From: Paenibacillus glycinis
Lineage (GTDB): Bacteria > Bacillota > Bacilli > Paenibacillales > Paenibacillaceae
DNA: 64,000 nt
Assembly (NCBI RefSeq): GCF_009909185.1
Contig: NZ_JAAAMV010000033.1
Location: forward strand, 41,274-105,273
Direction of reading: 5' to 3'
This document shows, piece by piece, positions 35,502-44,862 of this stretch. Positions within the stretch are counted from its first letter, which is position 1; each line of letters begins with the position of its first letter. The position numbers and the translations under genes were made by a program. The notes under the pieces were generated by a model. The model saw only the letters and a list, made by a program, of their open reading frames with translations. It did no database searches and was not told the DNA's origin.

Positions 35502-36730
35502 ATGACTCAATCCGCCGCCATGACGGCAACGCGCATTCCCGCCGTTTGGATGCTGCTGGGCGTCAGCTTCGCCCATCTGCTCAACGACGCGATGCAGACG
35601 GCCGTGCCTTCCGCTTTCCCGCTGTTCCAATCCTCGATGCAGCTGACGTTCGCCCAGATCGGCTGGGTCGCGTTCATGCTCAATATTACCGCCTCCCTCC
35701 TGCAGCCATTCATCGGCTTCCTGTCCGACCGCAGGCCGATGCCGAATCTGCTGCCGCTCGGCATGGTCTTCTCGCTCGTCGGCGTCTCGGCTTCGCCTGC
35801 GCGGACTCGCTGTGGATGCTGCTCGGGGCCGCCATGTTCATCGGCGTCGGTTCGTCCGTGCTGCATCCGGAATCGTCGCGCGTCGCGCGGATGGCCGCCG
35901 GCCGCGGGCGCGGCATGGCGCAGTCGGTCTTCCAGGTCGGCGGCAACACCGGCCGGGCGCTGGCGCCGCTGCTCGTCGCCTTCGTGCTGATGCCGCTCGG
36001 GCAGCTCGGCTTCCTCTGGTTCACGACCGCGGCCGTCGTCGGCATCGCGGTGCAGCTCGTCGTCAGCCGCCGGTACGCGGAACGTCTGGCCGCCGAGCCG
36101 GCGAAGACGGCAGCCGTCTCCGCTTCGGACAAGCGCGATCCGGCGCCGCATGCCAAACGGTTCATCGTCGGCACGATGGCGCTGCTGATCGCCCTGCTGT
36201 TCTCCAAGTTCGTCTATATCGCCGGCATGACGGGCTTCTATTCGTTCTATTTCATGGATCATTACCATCTGCCCTTGTCCCGCGCGCAAATTTGCCTGTT
36301 CGCGCTGCAGTTTGCCGGCATGGTCGGGACGCTGCTCGGCGGGCCGCTCGCCGACCGCTTCGGCCGCAAAACGATGATCTGGATCTCCATCGCCGGCACG
36401 GCGCCGTTCTCGCTGCTGCTGCCTTACGCGAGCCCGGCGGTCGCCATGCTGCTCTGCTGCGCGATCGGCTTGATTCTCATGTCCGGCTTTTCCGTCATCA
36501 TCGTCTACGCGCAGGAATTGCTGCCGCGGCACGTCGGAACGGTTTCCGGCTTGTTCTTCGGGCTGGCCTTCGGCATGGCGGGCCTCGGCTCCGTGCTGCT
36601 CGGCTGGCTGATGGACACGACGAGCGCCGAATTCGTCATCGGGCTCTGCTCCTTCCTGCCGCTGCTCGGCGTCTGCGCCTTCCTGCTGCCGCGCGAGTCC
36701 AGGCTGATGCGAAGCTCGGAGACGGCATGA
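35502..36730 (+). pseudogene. MFS exporter (fosmidomycin-resistance-like) with a one-base frameshift
   Basis: The first frame reads from ATG 35502 (MTQSAAMTATRIPAVWMLL) through three TM helices to LGMVFSLVGV near 35786. The homologous continuation (ADSLWMLLGAAMFIGVGSS) is in the +1-shifted frame to the stop at 36730. Loss of a single base in the GTC-TCGG stretch at about 35784-35790 accounts for it. The restored product would be about 409 residues with 12 TM helices and the MFS loop LADRFGRKTM. Members export fosmidomycin and other drugs or sugars. Real decay or a consensus error cannot be told apart here. Confidence 0.82.
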
Positions 36731-36825
36731 ACGATTGCCGACGCGCGCCGACGGGCGTACAATAGGAACCATGGTTCTACGCCGTCAGCACGCAAGGCAT
36801 CACGAAAGGAGTTTTCCGCAATCCC

Positions 36826-37602
36826 ATGATTATCGATATCCAACATGTCACTTGGCGGCGGGAGCAGCTGACGCTGCTGAAGGACGTCAGCTGGCAGGTC
36901 GCGCCGGGCGAGCACTGGGCTTTGCTCGGGCTGAACGGCTCCGGCAAGACGACGCTGCTGAATCTGGTCAACGGTTATTTCTGGCCGTCCGAAGGCTCCG
37001 TCAGCGTGCTCGGCCACCGTTACGGCGAGGTGGACCTGCGCCAGCTTCGCAAAGAAATCGGCTGGGTCAGCACGTCGCTGCAGGAGAAGCTGTACGCCAC
37101 CGACCGGACGCAGAACATCGTCATCAGCGGCAAGCACGCGACGATCGGCTTGTACGACCGCGTCTCGGAGGAAGATCTCGATCTCGCCCGCTCGCTGATG
37201 GAGACGCTCGGCTGCTCCCATCTGTGGGACCGCGAATTCCGCACCTGCTCGCAGGGCGAGAAGCAGAAGCTGCTCATCGCCCGGGCGCTCATGGCGAAGC
37301 CGCGCATCCTGATCCTGGACGAGCCGTGCAACGGCCTCGATCTCTTCTCCCGGGAGCGGCTGCTCGCCAGCATCAAGGATTTGACCGAGCGCGCGGACGC
37401 GCCGACGCTGATCTACGTCACCCATCACACGGAGGAGATATTGCCGGCGTTCACGCATGCGCTGCTCATCCGCGGCGGCGAGATCGTGCGCAGCGGGCGA
37501 ACGGAGGACGTGCTCACGACCGATGGGCTCAGCGCGTTCTTCGAGTCGCCGGTGGCGGTGGAAAAGCACGGCGACCGGGTGTACGTGCGCATAACGGATT
37601 AA
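36826..37602 (+). CDS. ABC transporter ATP-binding protein (YlmA/ModF-like), stand-alone
   Basis: 258 residues: Walker A GLNGSGKTTLL, signature CSQGEKQK (degenerate LSGGQ), Walker B ILILDEPCNGLDL and H-loop VTHHTEE. No permease lies next to it, and YlmA-like ATPases are commonly orphans of unknown partner. The ATG at 36826 is preceded by AAAGGAG at 14 bases, which is longer than ideal. A terminator follows. Confidence 0.88.
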   Translation: MIIDIQHVTWRREQLTLLKDVSWQVAPGEHWALLGLNGSGKTTLLNLVNGYFWPSEGSVSVLGHRYGEVDLRQLRKEIGWVSTSLQEKLYATDRTQNIVISGKHATIGLYDRVSEEDLDLARSLMETLGCSHLWDREFRTCSQGEKQKLLIARALMAKPRILILDEPCNGLDLFSRERLLASIKDLTERADAPTLIYVTHHTEEILPAFTHALLIRGGEIVRSGRTEDVLTTDGLSAFFESPVAVEKHGDRVYVRITD

Positions 37603-37630
37603 CGCGAAATCGCAGCATTCCCGCAGCCTC

Positions 37631-37680
37631 GAAAAGGGCGGCAGCGAAGCAGAAGATCTGCTCCCGCTGCCGCCCTTTTC
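37631..37680. terminator. Bidirectional terminator between convergent genes
   Basis: GAAAAGGGCGGCAGCG pairs with CGCTGCCGCCCTTTTC. It serves the ABC ATPase on the plus strand and the WecG-like gene on the minus strand. Confidence 0.85.
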
Positions 37681-37726
37681 GGCTTCGCGCGTTTGAAGTC
37701 GCATCTGTCGCGATACGACGGTTGCT

Positions 37727-38479
37727 TCAGGATTGCCGCGCCGGCGCGCGCTCCTTATACAAGATCGCCTTGAGCGCGAACCGCGGCAAAATCAACTGCC
37801 GGCGCCATCGCGACGGCTGATTGAGCAGCCGGAACAGCCACTCCGCGTGGAGCCGCTGCCATACCGCCGGCGCGCGCTTGACCGTGCCGGCCACGATGTC
37901 GAGGCTCCCCCCGACGCCGACGGCGACGCGCGCCTGCAGCCGGTCCTTGCGCGCATGGATCCAGCGCTCCGCCTTCGGAGCGCCCAGGGCGACGACGAGC
38001 ACGTCGGGCCGCTTCGCGGCAATATCCGCCGCGACCCGCTCGTCCTCCGACGGATCGAAGTAGCCGTGCTGCCTGCCGACCACGGATACGCCGGGGTAAC
38101 GCTGCCGGATCAAGTCGGCCGCGCGCCGGTTCGTCGCTTCGTCCGCGCCCAGCAGATAGAACGACCATCCGCTGCGGTTGCCGGCTTCCAGCAGTTCGAA
38201 CAGCAGATCGCAGCCCGTCACCCGCTCGGGCAGCGGATTGCGCCGCATGCGGGACACCAGCACGATGCCGATGCCGTCCGCCGTGAGCAGATCGGCTCCG
38301 TCGACGATGCCGCGAAGCTCCGCGTCCTGCTGGCAGGACATCGCGATTTCCGGATTGAGCGTCACGACGTGAAACAGCTTGCGTTTCCTCTCCGCGAGGA
38401 CGCCTTGAATCCGGGCCACGGTCTCCGGCATGGTCAGCTTGGGAACCGGAATCCCCATGATGTTGGAATAGTCGGTCAT
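37727..38479 (-). CDS. WecG/TagA/CpsF-family glycosyltransferase
   Basis: 250 residues with the GT26 pattern: HVVTLNPEIAMSCQQD, TADGIGIVLVSR, GWSFYLLGADE, DVLVVALGAPKAERWI and GVGGSLDIVAG. In Gram-positives TagA adds ManNAc to the lipid-linked GlcNAc that starts wall teichoic acid or related polymers at the inner membrane face. ATG 38479 (MTDYSNIMG) is the best start; the open frame runs far upstream without a ribosome binding site. It stands alone, so the polymer served is unknown. Confidence 0.88.
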   Translation of the reverse strand: MTDYSNIMGIPVPKLTMPETVARIQGVLAERKRKLFHVVTLNPEIAMSCQQDAELRGIVDGADLLTADGIGIVLVSRMRRNPLPERVTGCDLLFELLEAGNRSGWSFYLLGADEATNRRAADLIRQRYPGVSVVGRQHGYFDPSEDERVAADIAAKRPDVLVVALGAPKAERWIHARKDRLQARVAVGVGGSLDIVAGTVKRAPAVWQRLHAEWLFRLLNQPSRWRRQLILPRFALKAILYKERAPARQS

Positions 38480-38644
38480 CGCACGCCAGTCCACCTTCGG
38501 TTCGTTTTTCCACATTTTATCATGAACCGTCGCCCGAGCGATACCTTGCGCGCTTGCCCAAACCTCCGCATGGCCGTATATCCTATGGTACAATGACCTC
38601 AGCCGATATCCCGTACCCCATCTTAACCGCAGGAGGACCTCGCC

Positions 38645-39601
38645 ATGTCCAGCGACATTTCCTATACGACCGAAGAAATCGCCAAGCTGCTCAAAATCTC
38701 CAAGCTGACCGTCTACGACCTCATCAAGAAAGGCGAGCTCGCCTCTTACCGCGTCGGCAAACAGATGCGCATCGACGCCGACGATCTCGAGGCGTACAAG
38801 CAGCGGGCCAAGAGCCTCTCCGCTTCGGAACGGCCGGCCCCTTCGTTCGCGGAGCAGCCGGCCGCCATCCAGGCCGCCGCGCCGGTAAACGGCCCGCGGC
38901 CCATCGTCATTACGGGGCAGGACGTCAGCCTGGATATTCTGGCGAAACACATGGAGAAGCAGCTGCCCGGCATGCGTCCGCTCCGCGCGCATGTCGGCAG
39001 CATGGACAGTCTGATCGCGATGTACAGGGGCGAAGCCGACATCGTCAGCACGCATCTGCTCGACGGCGAGACCGGCGCGTACAATCTCCCCTACGTCCAA
39101 AGACTGCTCGTCGGCGCGTCGTACATGGTCGTCAACCTGCTGTCCCGCAATGCCGGACTCTACGTCCGACGCGGCAATCCGTCGGAACTGCTGGGCTGGG
39201 CCGACCTCGGCCGGCCAGGGCTGCGGTTCGCCAATCGCGAGCGCGGCTCCGGCGCGCGCGTGCTGCTGGACGAGCAGCTCCGGCTGCATGGCATCGCGAC
39301 CGGCGGTCTGCTCGGCTACGACCGGGAGCAGACCAACCATCTCGGCGTCGCCGCCCAAGTCGCTTCCGGTCACGCCGACGTCGGCGTCGGAAGCGAGAAG
39401 GCCGCCTCGCTCGTCGGCGGCATCGATTTCATCCCGCTTATCCGGGAGCAATACGATCTTGTCGTGATGAAGAACGCCGCGTCGGCGGCGTGGATCCCCG
39501 ACCTGCTGCGCATCGTCCGCTCCGAGGCGTTCAAGGGCGAGCTTGAGGCCATCGCCGGCTACGACCTGTCGCGAACGGGCGATATTTTGCACGAGACGTG
39601 A
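38645..39601 (+). CDS. Excisionase/MerR-like HTH regulator with periplasmic-binding-type sensor domain
   Basis: 318 residues: an N-terminal excisionase-like helix-turn-helix (3-58; YTTEEIAKLLKISKLTVYDL, SYRVGKQMRIDADDLE), an Ala/Pro linker and a substrate-binding-like domain (about 95-318; GQDVSLDILAKHM, GEADIVSTHLLD, GWADLGRPGLRFANRERGSG). Such PBP-like domains resemble those of molybdate and tungstate binding proteins, and some regulators of this kind control molybdate or anion transport. The nitrate reductase at the window start needs molybdenum but is 35 kb away. TACAAT at 38589-38594 is a likely -10. Confidence 0.8.
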   Translation: MSSDISYTTEEIAKLLKISKLTVYDLIKKGELASYRVGKQMRIDADDLEAYKQRAKSLSASERPAPSFAEQPAAIQAAAPVNGPRPIVITGQDVSLDILAKHMEKQLPGMRPLRAHVGSMDSLIAMYRGEADIVSTHLLDGETGAYNLPYVQRLLVGASYMVVNLLSRNAGLYVRRGNPSELLGWADLGRPGLRFANRERGSGARVLLDEQLRLHGIATGGLLGYDREQTNHLGVAAQVASGHADVGVGSEKAASLVGGIDFIPLIREQYDLVVMKNAASAAWIPDLLRIVRSEAFKGELEAIAGYDLSRTGDILHET

Positions 39602-39640
39602 GCCTTGCATTCCACGGGATGCGTGCCTTGCGTGCATCAG

Positions 39641-39688
39641 GAAAAACCTTCGCCGCGTCCGGCCGCCGGCCGCGTTCGGAGGTTTTTC
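39641..39688 (+). terminator. Terminator of the HTH regulator
   Basis: GAAAAACC...GGTTTTTC stem with an inner GC-rich stem (CGCGTCCGGCC/GGCCGCG), 40 bp past the stop; the T run is part of the 3' arm. Confidence 0.7.
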
Positions 39689-39786
39689 GCCGTCGATGCG
39701 CGGTTTGCGTCCGAAGCGCCGTGCGCGGCAGCGAAAGCGGCCATCCCGTTCGACTTAGGCATCGACCGTGCCGCGTGTCGGCCGAA

Positions 39787-39823
39787 GCGCAAGAAACCCG
39801 CCGTTTCGGCGGGTTTCTTGCGC
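39787..39823. terminator. Long perfect hairpin between convergent genes
   Basis: GCGCAAGAAACCCGCC pairs with GGCGGGTTTCTTGCGC. It lies 90 bp downstream of the FtsH-like gene (minus strand) and past the regulator terminator. The remaining bases of 39602-39913 hold no gene that I can support. Confidence 0.7.
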
Positions 39824-39913
39824 TTGCGATATTCCATTCGCGATCGGCGGCCGGCATGATTCCTCCTATCCGATTCGCGGCTTGCGGCTTCGCGCGCAGC
39901 GCGCTTAGTCCCG

Positions 39914-41695
39914 TTACTTCCCGCCCTCCGGATCTTCGTCCCCGATCGCATCCTCCTCGGACGGTTCAGGTTCCGGCTCCTCCTGCTCCGGCGCCTGCTG
40001 CGTCCGCTTCGCTTCGTCGGGCGCTTCTTGCTTCGCGGGCAGCGTCGTCACCTTCGGCGGCTCCGGCCGGGTACGGCCGTACAGGGAGAGATAGATGCCC
40101 TCGATCTCCTCGCCCGTCAGATCCCCTTGCTTGAGCAGCTCCCCGGCGATCACGTGCACGAATTCGGCATGGTCCTTCACGAGCTTCTTGACCTGCTGCA
40201 TCTGATCCTTCAGCAGCTCGTTGATTTTCGGCCGGAGCGTCTTCAGCGCCTCCGCGTGCGAGCCCGTCGCGAGGAAGCTGAACAGCTCGTCGCCCATCCC
40301 GACCATGCCGAGGTACGCGCCCGCCATCGAGGTCGCCTGCTGCAGATCGGAGGTCACCCCGTTCAGCTTCTTGCCGAGAAACTCCTCCTCGACCGCGCGG
40401 GCGGCCAGGCAGACCTGGATCCCGGCCAACATCTCGCTGTCGCTCCGGTTGTACCGTTCGTGCGTCGGCTTCGTCGCGGCCAGGCCGAGCGCGCTGCCGC
40501 GCCGGATGATCGTCACCTTCCACACGCGCTCGTGCGGCTTGAGCAGATACTGGGCGACCGCATGCCCCGCCTCGTGATAGGCGACGTTGCGTTTCTCGTC
40601 TTCGCTCATGGAACGCAGCGGCTGCTTGAGCCCCCATTCATACGTCTCCATCGCGACGCGAAAATCCAGGTAGCTGGCCAGCTGCGCGCCGCGTTGGTGC
40701 GCGATGATGACGGATTCGTTGACGATATGCTTGATCTGCGCCGGGCTGTAGCCGATCGTATCGAGCGCGGCTTTCTCCGGCGTCAACGTTTCGTCGCGTT
40801 TCACTTTCTTGAGGTAATAGTGGAAAATATCGATCCGGCCGTCATAGTCGGGCGTATCGACCCACAGCTGCCGGTCGAACCGGCCGGGACGCAGCAGCGC
40901 CGAGTCCAGCACGTCGGGCAGGTTCGTCGCCGCGATGGTCAGCACCGCCGGACGCTCCGCCTTCTTGCGCCGCAGGCCGAGCGAACGAAGCAGCTTCGCG
41001 ATCTTGCCGTTGTCGAGGTTCGGCGGATCCATCTGCAGCAGCAGCTCGTTGAGCAGGCCGGAGCCGCCCCCCATGCCCATCATCCCCATCATGCCCCCGC
41101 CGCCGCCCTGCCGTTTCATCCCGATCGCGTCGATCTCGTCGATGAAAATAATGCAGGCGCCGTACACCTTCGCCAGATTGCGGGCCTTCTTGTACAGCCG
41201 CATGACCTTCATGTTGCCGACGCCGAAGAACATGTTTTGGAAGCTCGGGGCGGATGCGTACGCGAACGGCACCTTCGCTTCGTTGGCGATGACCTGCGCC
41301 AGATAGGATTTCCCGGTTCCCGGCGGACCGCAGAGCAGGAACCCCCGGATCGCCTCGCCGCCCATTTCCTTAAAGTCCTTGACTCCGCCGAGCAGCAGCA
41401 CGATCCGCTTCGCGTTGTCCACGATCTCGGGGTTGCCCCGGTAATCGTCCCAGGTCGCGCCCGTCTCGCCGGGCAGGACCCAATACGTTCGCCCCCTCGC
41501 CAGAAACCAGAATAGCGCGACGAACTGCACGATCATGAACATCATGGCAAAGAGCAGCTGCAGCAGCAGGCTGATAATGCTCAGCGCAACCGCCAGTACC
41601 GTCGGTCCGCCGGTCGCCACGTACCAGACCAGTAGACCGATCACGAGCAGCCAGAGGAGGAATTTCCGCCATTTTATCCATCTATATCTCCCCAT
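39914..41695 (-). CDS. FtsH-like AAA+ zinc metalloprotease paralog
   Basis: 593 residues. Two TM helices (about 10-30 and 34-66) lie with almost no extracytoplasmic loop. The AAA domain follows with Walker A GPPGTGKSYLAQ, Walker B IIFIDEIDAIG and second region of homology RPGRFDRQLW, then the protease domain with YHEAGHAVAQYLL and the third ligand in VTSDLQQATSMA. True FtsH has a roughly 75-residue periplasmic domain between its TMs; here it is missing. A Gly/Met-rich insert (about residues 195-212; GGGGGMMGMMGMGGGSG) follows Walker B. The C-terminus is Pro/Glu-rich. The ATG at 41695 is preferred over GTG at 41701 for AAAGGAAG spacing. It probably degrades membrane proteins, but substrates are unknown. 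Confidence 0.87.
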   Translation of the reverse strand: MGRYRWIKWRKFLLWLLVIGLLVWYVATGGPTVLAVALSIISLLLQLLFAMMFMIVQFVALFWFLARGRTYWVLPGETGATWDDYRGNPEIVDNAKRIVLLLGGVKDFKEMGGEAIRGFLLCGPPGTGKSYLAQVIANEAKVPFAYASAPSFQNMFFGVGNMKVMRLYKKARNLAKVYGACIIFIDEIDAIGMKRQGGGGGMMGMMGMGGGSGLLNELLLQMDPPNLDNGKIAKLLRSLGLRRKKAERPAVLTIAATNLPDVLDSALLRPGRFDRQLWVDTPDYDGRIDIFHYYLKKVKRDETLTPEKAALDTIGYSPAQIKHIVNESVIIAHQRGAQLASYLDFRVAMETYEWGLKQPLRSMSEDEKRNVAYHEAGHAVAQYLLKPHERVWKVTIIRRGSALGLAATKPTHERYNRSDSEMLAGIQVCLAARAVEEEFLGKKLNGVTSDLQQATSMAGAYLGMVGMGDELFSFLATGSHAEALKTLRPKINELLKDQMQQVKKLVKDHAEFVHVIAGELLKQGDLTGEEIEGIYLSLYGRTRPEPPKVTTLPAKQEAPDEAKRTQQAPEQEEPEPEPSEEDAIGDEDPEGGK

Positions 41696-41832
41696 GGCCA
41701 CACTTCCTTTACACGAGAACGTCTTACCCCATTGTTATTAGTCTATGGAATAAAATATTCGCGTCTGAAAGAAACAATCCGGCTTAAAGCCCCGCGCGAA
41801 AAGGAAGGAGCCGCCGCCCCTTCCTCTTAATC

Positions 41833-43194
41833 TCACATGGTATGTGATGCCGTTCTCCGCTCATCCCCGGCCGCCGGCCTTCTTCCCCACAGCGCCCGCG
41901 CGAAGAGCAGGCCGAGCAGGCCGATAGCCGCCGTCGCCCAGCCGAAGCCCGTGAATACCGGACCCGCGCCCGCCTTTTCGATCATCCATCCGCCGGCAAG
42001 CGGGGCGCCGAGCATGACAAGGCTCGTCAGCGTCTGCTCGACGCCGAATACCCGGCCGATCATCGCGGGCGGCATCTCCCGCTGCAGCAGGTAGATTTTC
42101 GTCGTGATGAACACCCCGTTCCCGACGCCGAGCAGAAGTCCGAGCGCGAGCACCCAGCCGATCGGCGCGCCCGGACGCAGCATGCCAAGCCCCGCGATCG
42201 CCGCCCCGAGCCATACGTAGCCGCCGCCCAAGCCCCAGCCGTACGACAGCCGGCTCCGCTTGTTCAGCAGCAGCATGACCGCGACCGACCCGGCTCCGAT
42301 TGCCGCCACGAGCCAGCCGAGCAGGGAGGGCTCGCCGGGCGCGAGCTCCCGCAGGAGCGTGGAGAATTGGTAGTCCACCATGAGAATGGCGGTCAGCCCG
42401 ACGAAGCCGAAGAGCAGCGTATGCCGCACGGGCTTGGCGCGCATGATGAACCGCATGCCTGCGCGCCATTCCTCGGCGGCCGACGGGCGCGCCCTCTCCG
42501 CCGGCGATTGCATGGCCTCGATCGCCTCCGACGGGCGCGTCGCCGCTGCCTCGATCGCCCCCGACGGGCGCGTTGCCGCCGCTCCCGCTGCCGGCTGGAA
42601 CGGGACCGGCGCTTCGGCCGAGCGGACCGTCCAGAGCAGCCCCGCCGAGAGCAGCCTGGACGCCGCGTGCACGAGAATGCAGGCGCTCGGCGACAAGGCC
42701 GCCAAAACGAGCGCGCCGGCGAGCGGTCCGGCGATCTTGGCGCCCTGCTGCACCATGCCGTTATAGGTCGTCGCCTGAAGCAGCCGGTCGGTCGGCACGA
42801 TCTGCCGCGTAATGGCCTGCTGGGCCGGCGAGATGAACGCGGCCGCCCCCGCGCGCAGCGCAAGCAGCGGCATGAGCGCGTAGACGTTCGGCGCGGCGAG
42901 AAGCGCCGCGGTGATGGCGGCCGTGAGCAAATCGCACAGCAGCATCAGCTTGATCCGCGGCAGACGGTCGGCCGCGACGCCCGCGAGCGTGCCGAGCAGC
43001 AGCCCCGGCAGCGCCATGACGACCGGAATCCAGGCCAGCGTCATAGGTCCCGCTCCCCAGCGGTACACGATCAGCACTTGAATCGCGATGGCGTCGAACC
43101 ATTCGCCCATCGCCGCCCCCGCGTAAGCGGCGAACATGCGCGTGAATGCGCGGTTTGCCCATAGGCTCCCTGCCGCGCCCGTTGTTTGTTCCAT
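41833..43194 (-). CDS. MFS transporter, macrolide/multidrug efflux type
   Basis: 453 residues with about 12 TM helices in the MFS_3 (enterobactin/macrolide exporter) pattern: AAMGEWFDAIAIQVLIVY, ADRLPRIKLMLLCDL, QQGAKIAGPLAGALVL. The central cytoplasmic loop carries an 11-residue repeat (AATRPSGAIEA, AATRPSEAIEA) and is Ala/Arg-rich. The substrate is unknown. It starts at 43194 and ends 131 bp from the FtsH-like gene, with nothing notable between them. Confidence 0.85.
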   Translation of the reverse strand: MEQTTGAAGSLWANRAFTRMFAAYAGAAMGEWFDAIAIQVLIVYRWGAGPMTLAWIPVVMALPGLLLGTLAGVAADRLPRIKLMLLCDLLTAAITAALLAAPNVYALMPLLALRAGAAAFISPAQQAITRQIVPTDRLLQATTYNGMVQQGAKIAGPLAGALVLAALSPSACILVHAASRLLSAGLLWTVRSAEAPVPFQPAAGAAATRPSGAIEAAATRPSEAIEAMQSPAERARPSAAEEWRAGMRFIMRAKPVRHTLLFGFVGLTAILMVDYQFSTLLRELAPGEPSLLGWLVAAIGAGSVAVMLLLNKRSRLSYGWGLGGGYVWLGAAIAGLGMLRPGAPIGWVLALGLLLGVGNGVFITTKIYLLQREMPPAMIGRVFGVEQTLTSLVMLGAPLAGGWMIEKAGAGPVFTGFGWATAAIGLLGLLFARALWGRRPAAGDERRTASHTM

Positions 43195-43354
43195 ACTGCC
43201 TTCCCCCTCTGACTCCGCTTATGCGCATGATAGCTTCAGGATAAGCGAGCTTTGTCAGAGGATTGTCAGAGGGAGACCCCACGAGATTATAAGAAGACCG
43301 GACAATCCGTATAACGGAGGCGAGGAACGCGGACATGCAACGACGGGCGGAAGG

Positions 43355-44515
43355 TCAACTCAAATACCGGTCGAGCATCGCTTCCATGTCCGCCAATCGC
43401 CGATTGAAGCCATGCTCCCGCTCCAGCTCGTCCTCCAGCTCGTCCAGCTTCCGCTCGAGCGCTCCCCTCCCGGCATCCCGCCCGACGGAACGAACTCGGT
43501 CCAAGCAAAGCCGCAGCTGCTTAAGCGAGACGAGCAGGAGCGGCACGTTCTGCGACTGCCGGACGACCTGCAGTCCGGCATCGACGGCCTGCGACGCTTC
43601 CTTCGGCTTCCCGGACCGGAGCAGGAACATCGCCCGTACCAGATGGTACCGGCCGATCTCCCGCAAGTACGGGGCATCCCGCAGCATCTCCTCCAGCTCG
43701 CCCATGCTGCGTTCCGCCGCGGCCAGATCGCCCTTGGCGACGCGGACGTAGAACTCCGCGGTCGCGACGGGCACCGGGAATCCCGTCAGGCCGTCCCGAT
43801 CCACGACTTCGCGGGCGATGGACAGCCGTTCCTCCGCCCGTTCGAATTGACCGGAATCGGCATACAGATCGATGATATTCAAGATATACAGCTCGCGCTT
43901 CTGCTCCGGCGTCACCACATCCAATGCCAGCGCCCGCTCGAACATCGCCAAGCCGGCCTGCGGCCCCGCCGCGTACGCATAGAGCAGCAGCACCCAATAC
44001 ACTCTGTCCGCGGGCGGCGCTTCGCCGGTATCCAGCAGCCAGGCTAAATCGCCCTGGATAAAGCGCATGTACACGGCGTAGAAGGCATCCACTTCGATGC
44101 CGAGGGCATCCTGCTGCGCGGCCAGCGTCAGAATCGAACGCCCCTGTCCGAAGAGATGGTATTTGCGGAACAAGCCTTGAACGGAGGTCCGCGTCTCTTC
44201 GTCCTGCACGGACGGGTTCCGCATCTCGGCTCCCCCCGTCATGCGCAGGCTGTAGCCGTAGCCGCGAACCGTCACGACGGCGAGCTGCGGCAGCCGGACG
44301 AGCTTCCGCCGAATGCGGTACACGTGGTCGTCCACCGTCCGCTCGTCCGGATATTGCGACGGCCAGACATGATCCAGCAGCTGGGCGCGCGCGAAAACCT
44401 GTCCGCGGCGGTCGTACAGAAACTTGAGCAGCGCGTACTCCTTGGCGAGCAGCGTCACGGTAACCGGCCCGCAGCTGACCGCGAGGGCGCCCGGGTCGAA
44501 CCAAATTTGCGGCAT
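43355..44515 (-). CDS. Winged-helix (OmpR-type) regulator with TPR-like C-terminus
   Basis: 386 residues. An OmpR/PhoB-type winged helix at the N-terminus (about 15-92; LLAKEYALLKFLYDRRGQVF, DDHVYRIRRKL, VTVRGYGYSLR) without a receiver domain is followed by about 280 residues of helical repeats of TPR character (YILNIIDLYADSGQFERAEE, YHLVRAMFLLRSGKPKEAS). This resembles SARP/AfsR-type or CadC-like one-component regulators. ATG 44515 is preceded by GAGAGGGGG. It may regulate the adjacent MFS gene, which lies 160 bp downstream on the same strand. Confidence 0.78.
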   Translation of the reverse strand: MPQIWFDPGALAVSCGPVTVTLLAKEYALLKFLYDRRGQVFARAQLLDHVWPSQYPDERTVDDHVYRIRRKLVRLPQLAVVTVRGYGYSLRMTGGAEMRNPSVQDEETRTSVQGLFRKYHLFGQGRSILTLAAQQDALGIEVDAFYAVYMRFIQGDLAWLLDTGEAPPADRVYWVLLLYAYAAGPQAGLAMFERALALDVVTPEQKRELYILNIIDLYADSGQFERAEERLSIAREVVDRDGLTGFPVPVATAEFYVRVAKGDLAAAERSMGELEEMLRDAPYLREIGRYHLVRAMFLLRSGKPKEASQAVDAGLQVVRQSQNVPLLLVSLKQLRLCLDRVRSVGRDAGRGALERKLDELEDELEREHGFNRRLADMEAMLDRYLS

Positions 44516-44767
44516 GAACGGCCGCCCCCTCTCGAGAGAATGATTGTGCCCTGCCGAGCATCCGCTTCCGAGGACGGCTCGGTGATCCTGCCGGGCGGCA
44601 GGACGGGCTGAAGTCTTGGTCCATCGCGTAGCCGGGCGACTGCGATAACGCTTGGCGGCCGCTTTGCCTTGCTCCGCGCGCGGTTTGCCCGATCCGCGCG
44701 GGAGGTTGACCGCGCGTCCCTGCTCTGCCGCAGCCGGCGATAACGCCTGCCGGGCGGTTCGCGCCGC

Positions 44768-44810
44768 AAACCAAACAGCAGCCGCGGGCAATTGCTTGCC
44801 CCGGCTGCTG
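44768..44810 (-). terminator. Probable terminator of the methyltransferase
   Basis: On the minus strand CAGCAGCCG/CGGCTGCTG flanks a second inner pairing and is followed by TTTGGTTTG. The remaining bases of 44516-44862 are GC-rich with no convincing gene. Confidence 0.6.
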
Positions 44811-44862
44811 CCGGCACGGATGGCTCGGCCTCCGCCGTTCGCCGAGACCTCGCGGGCTGAAC

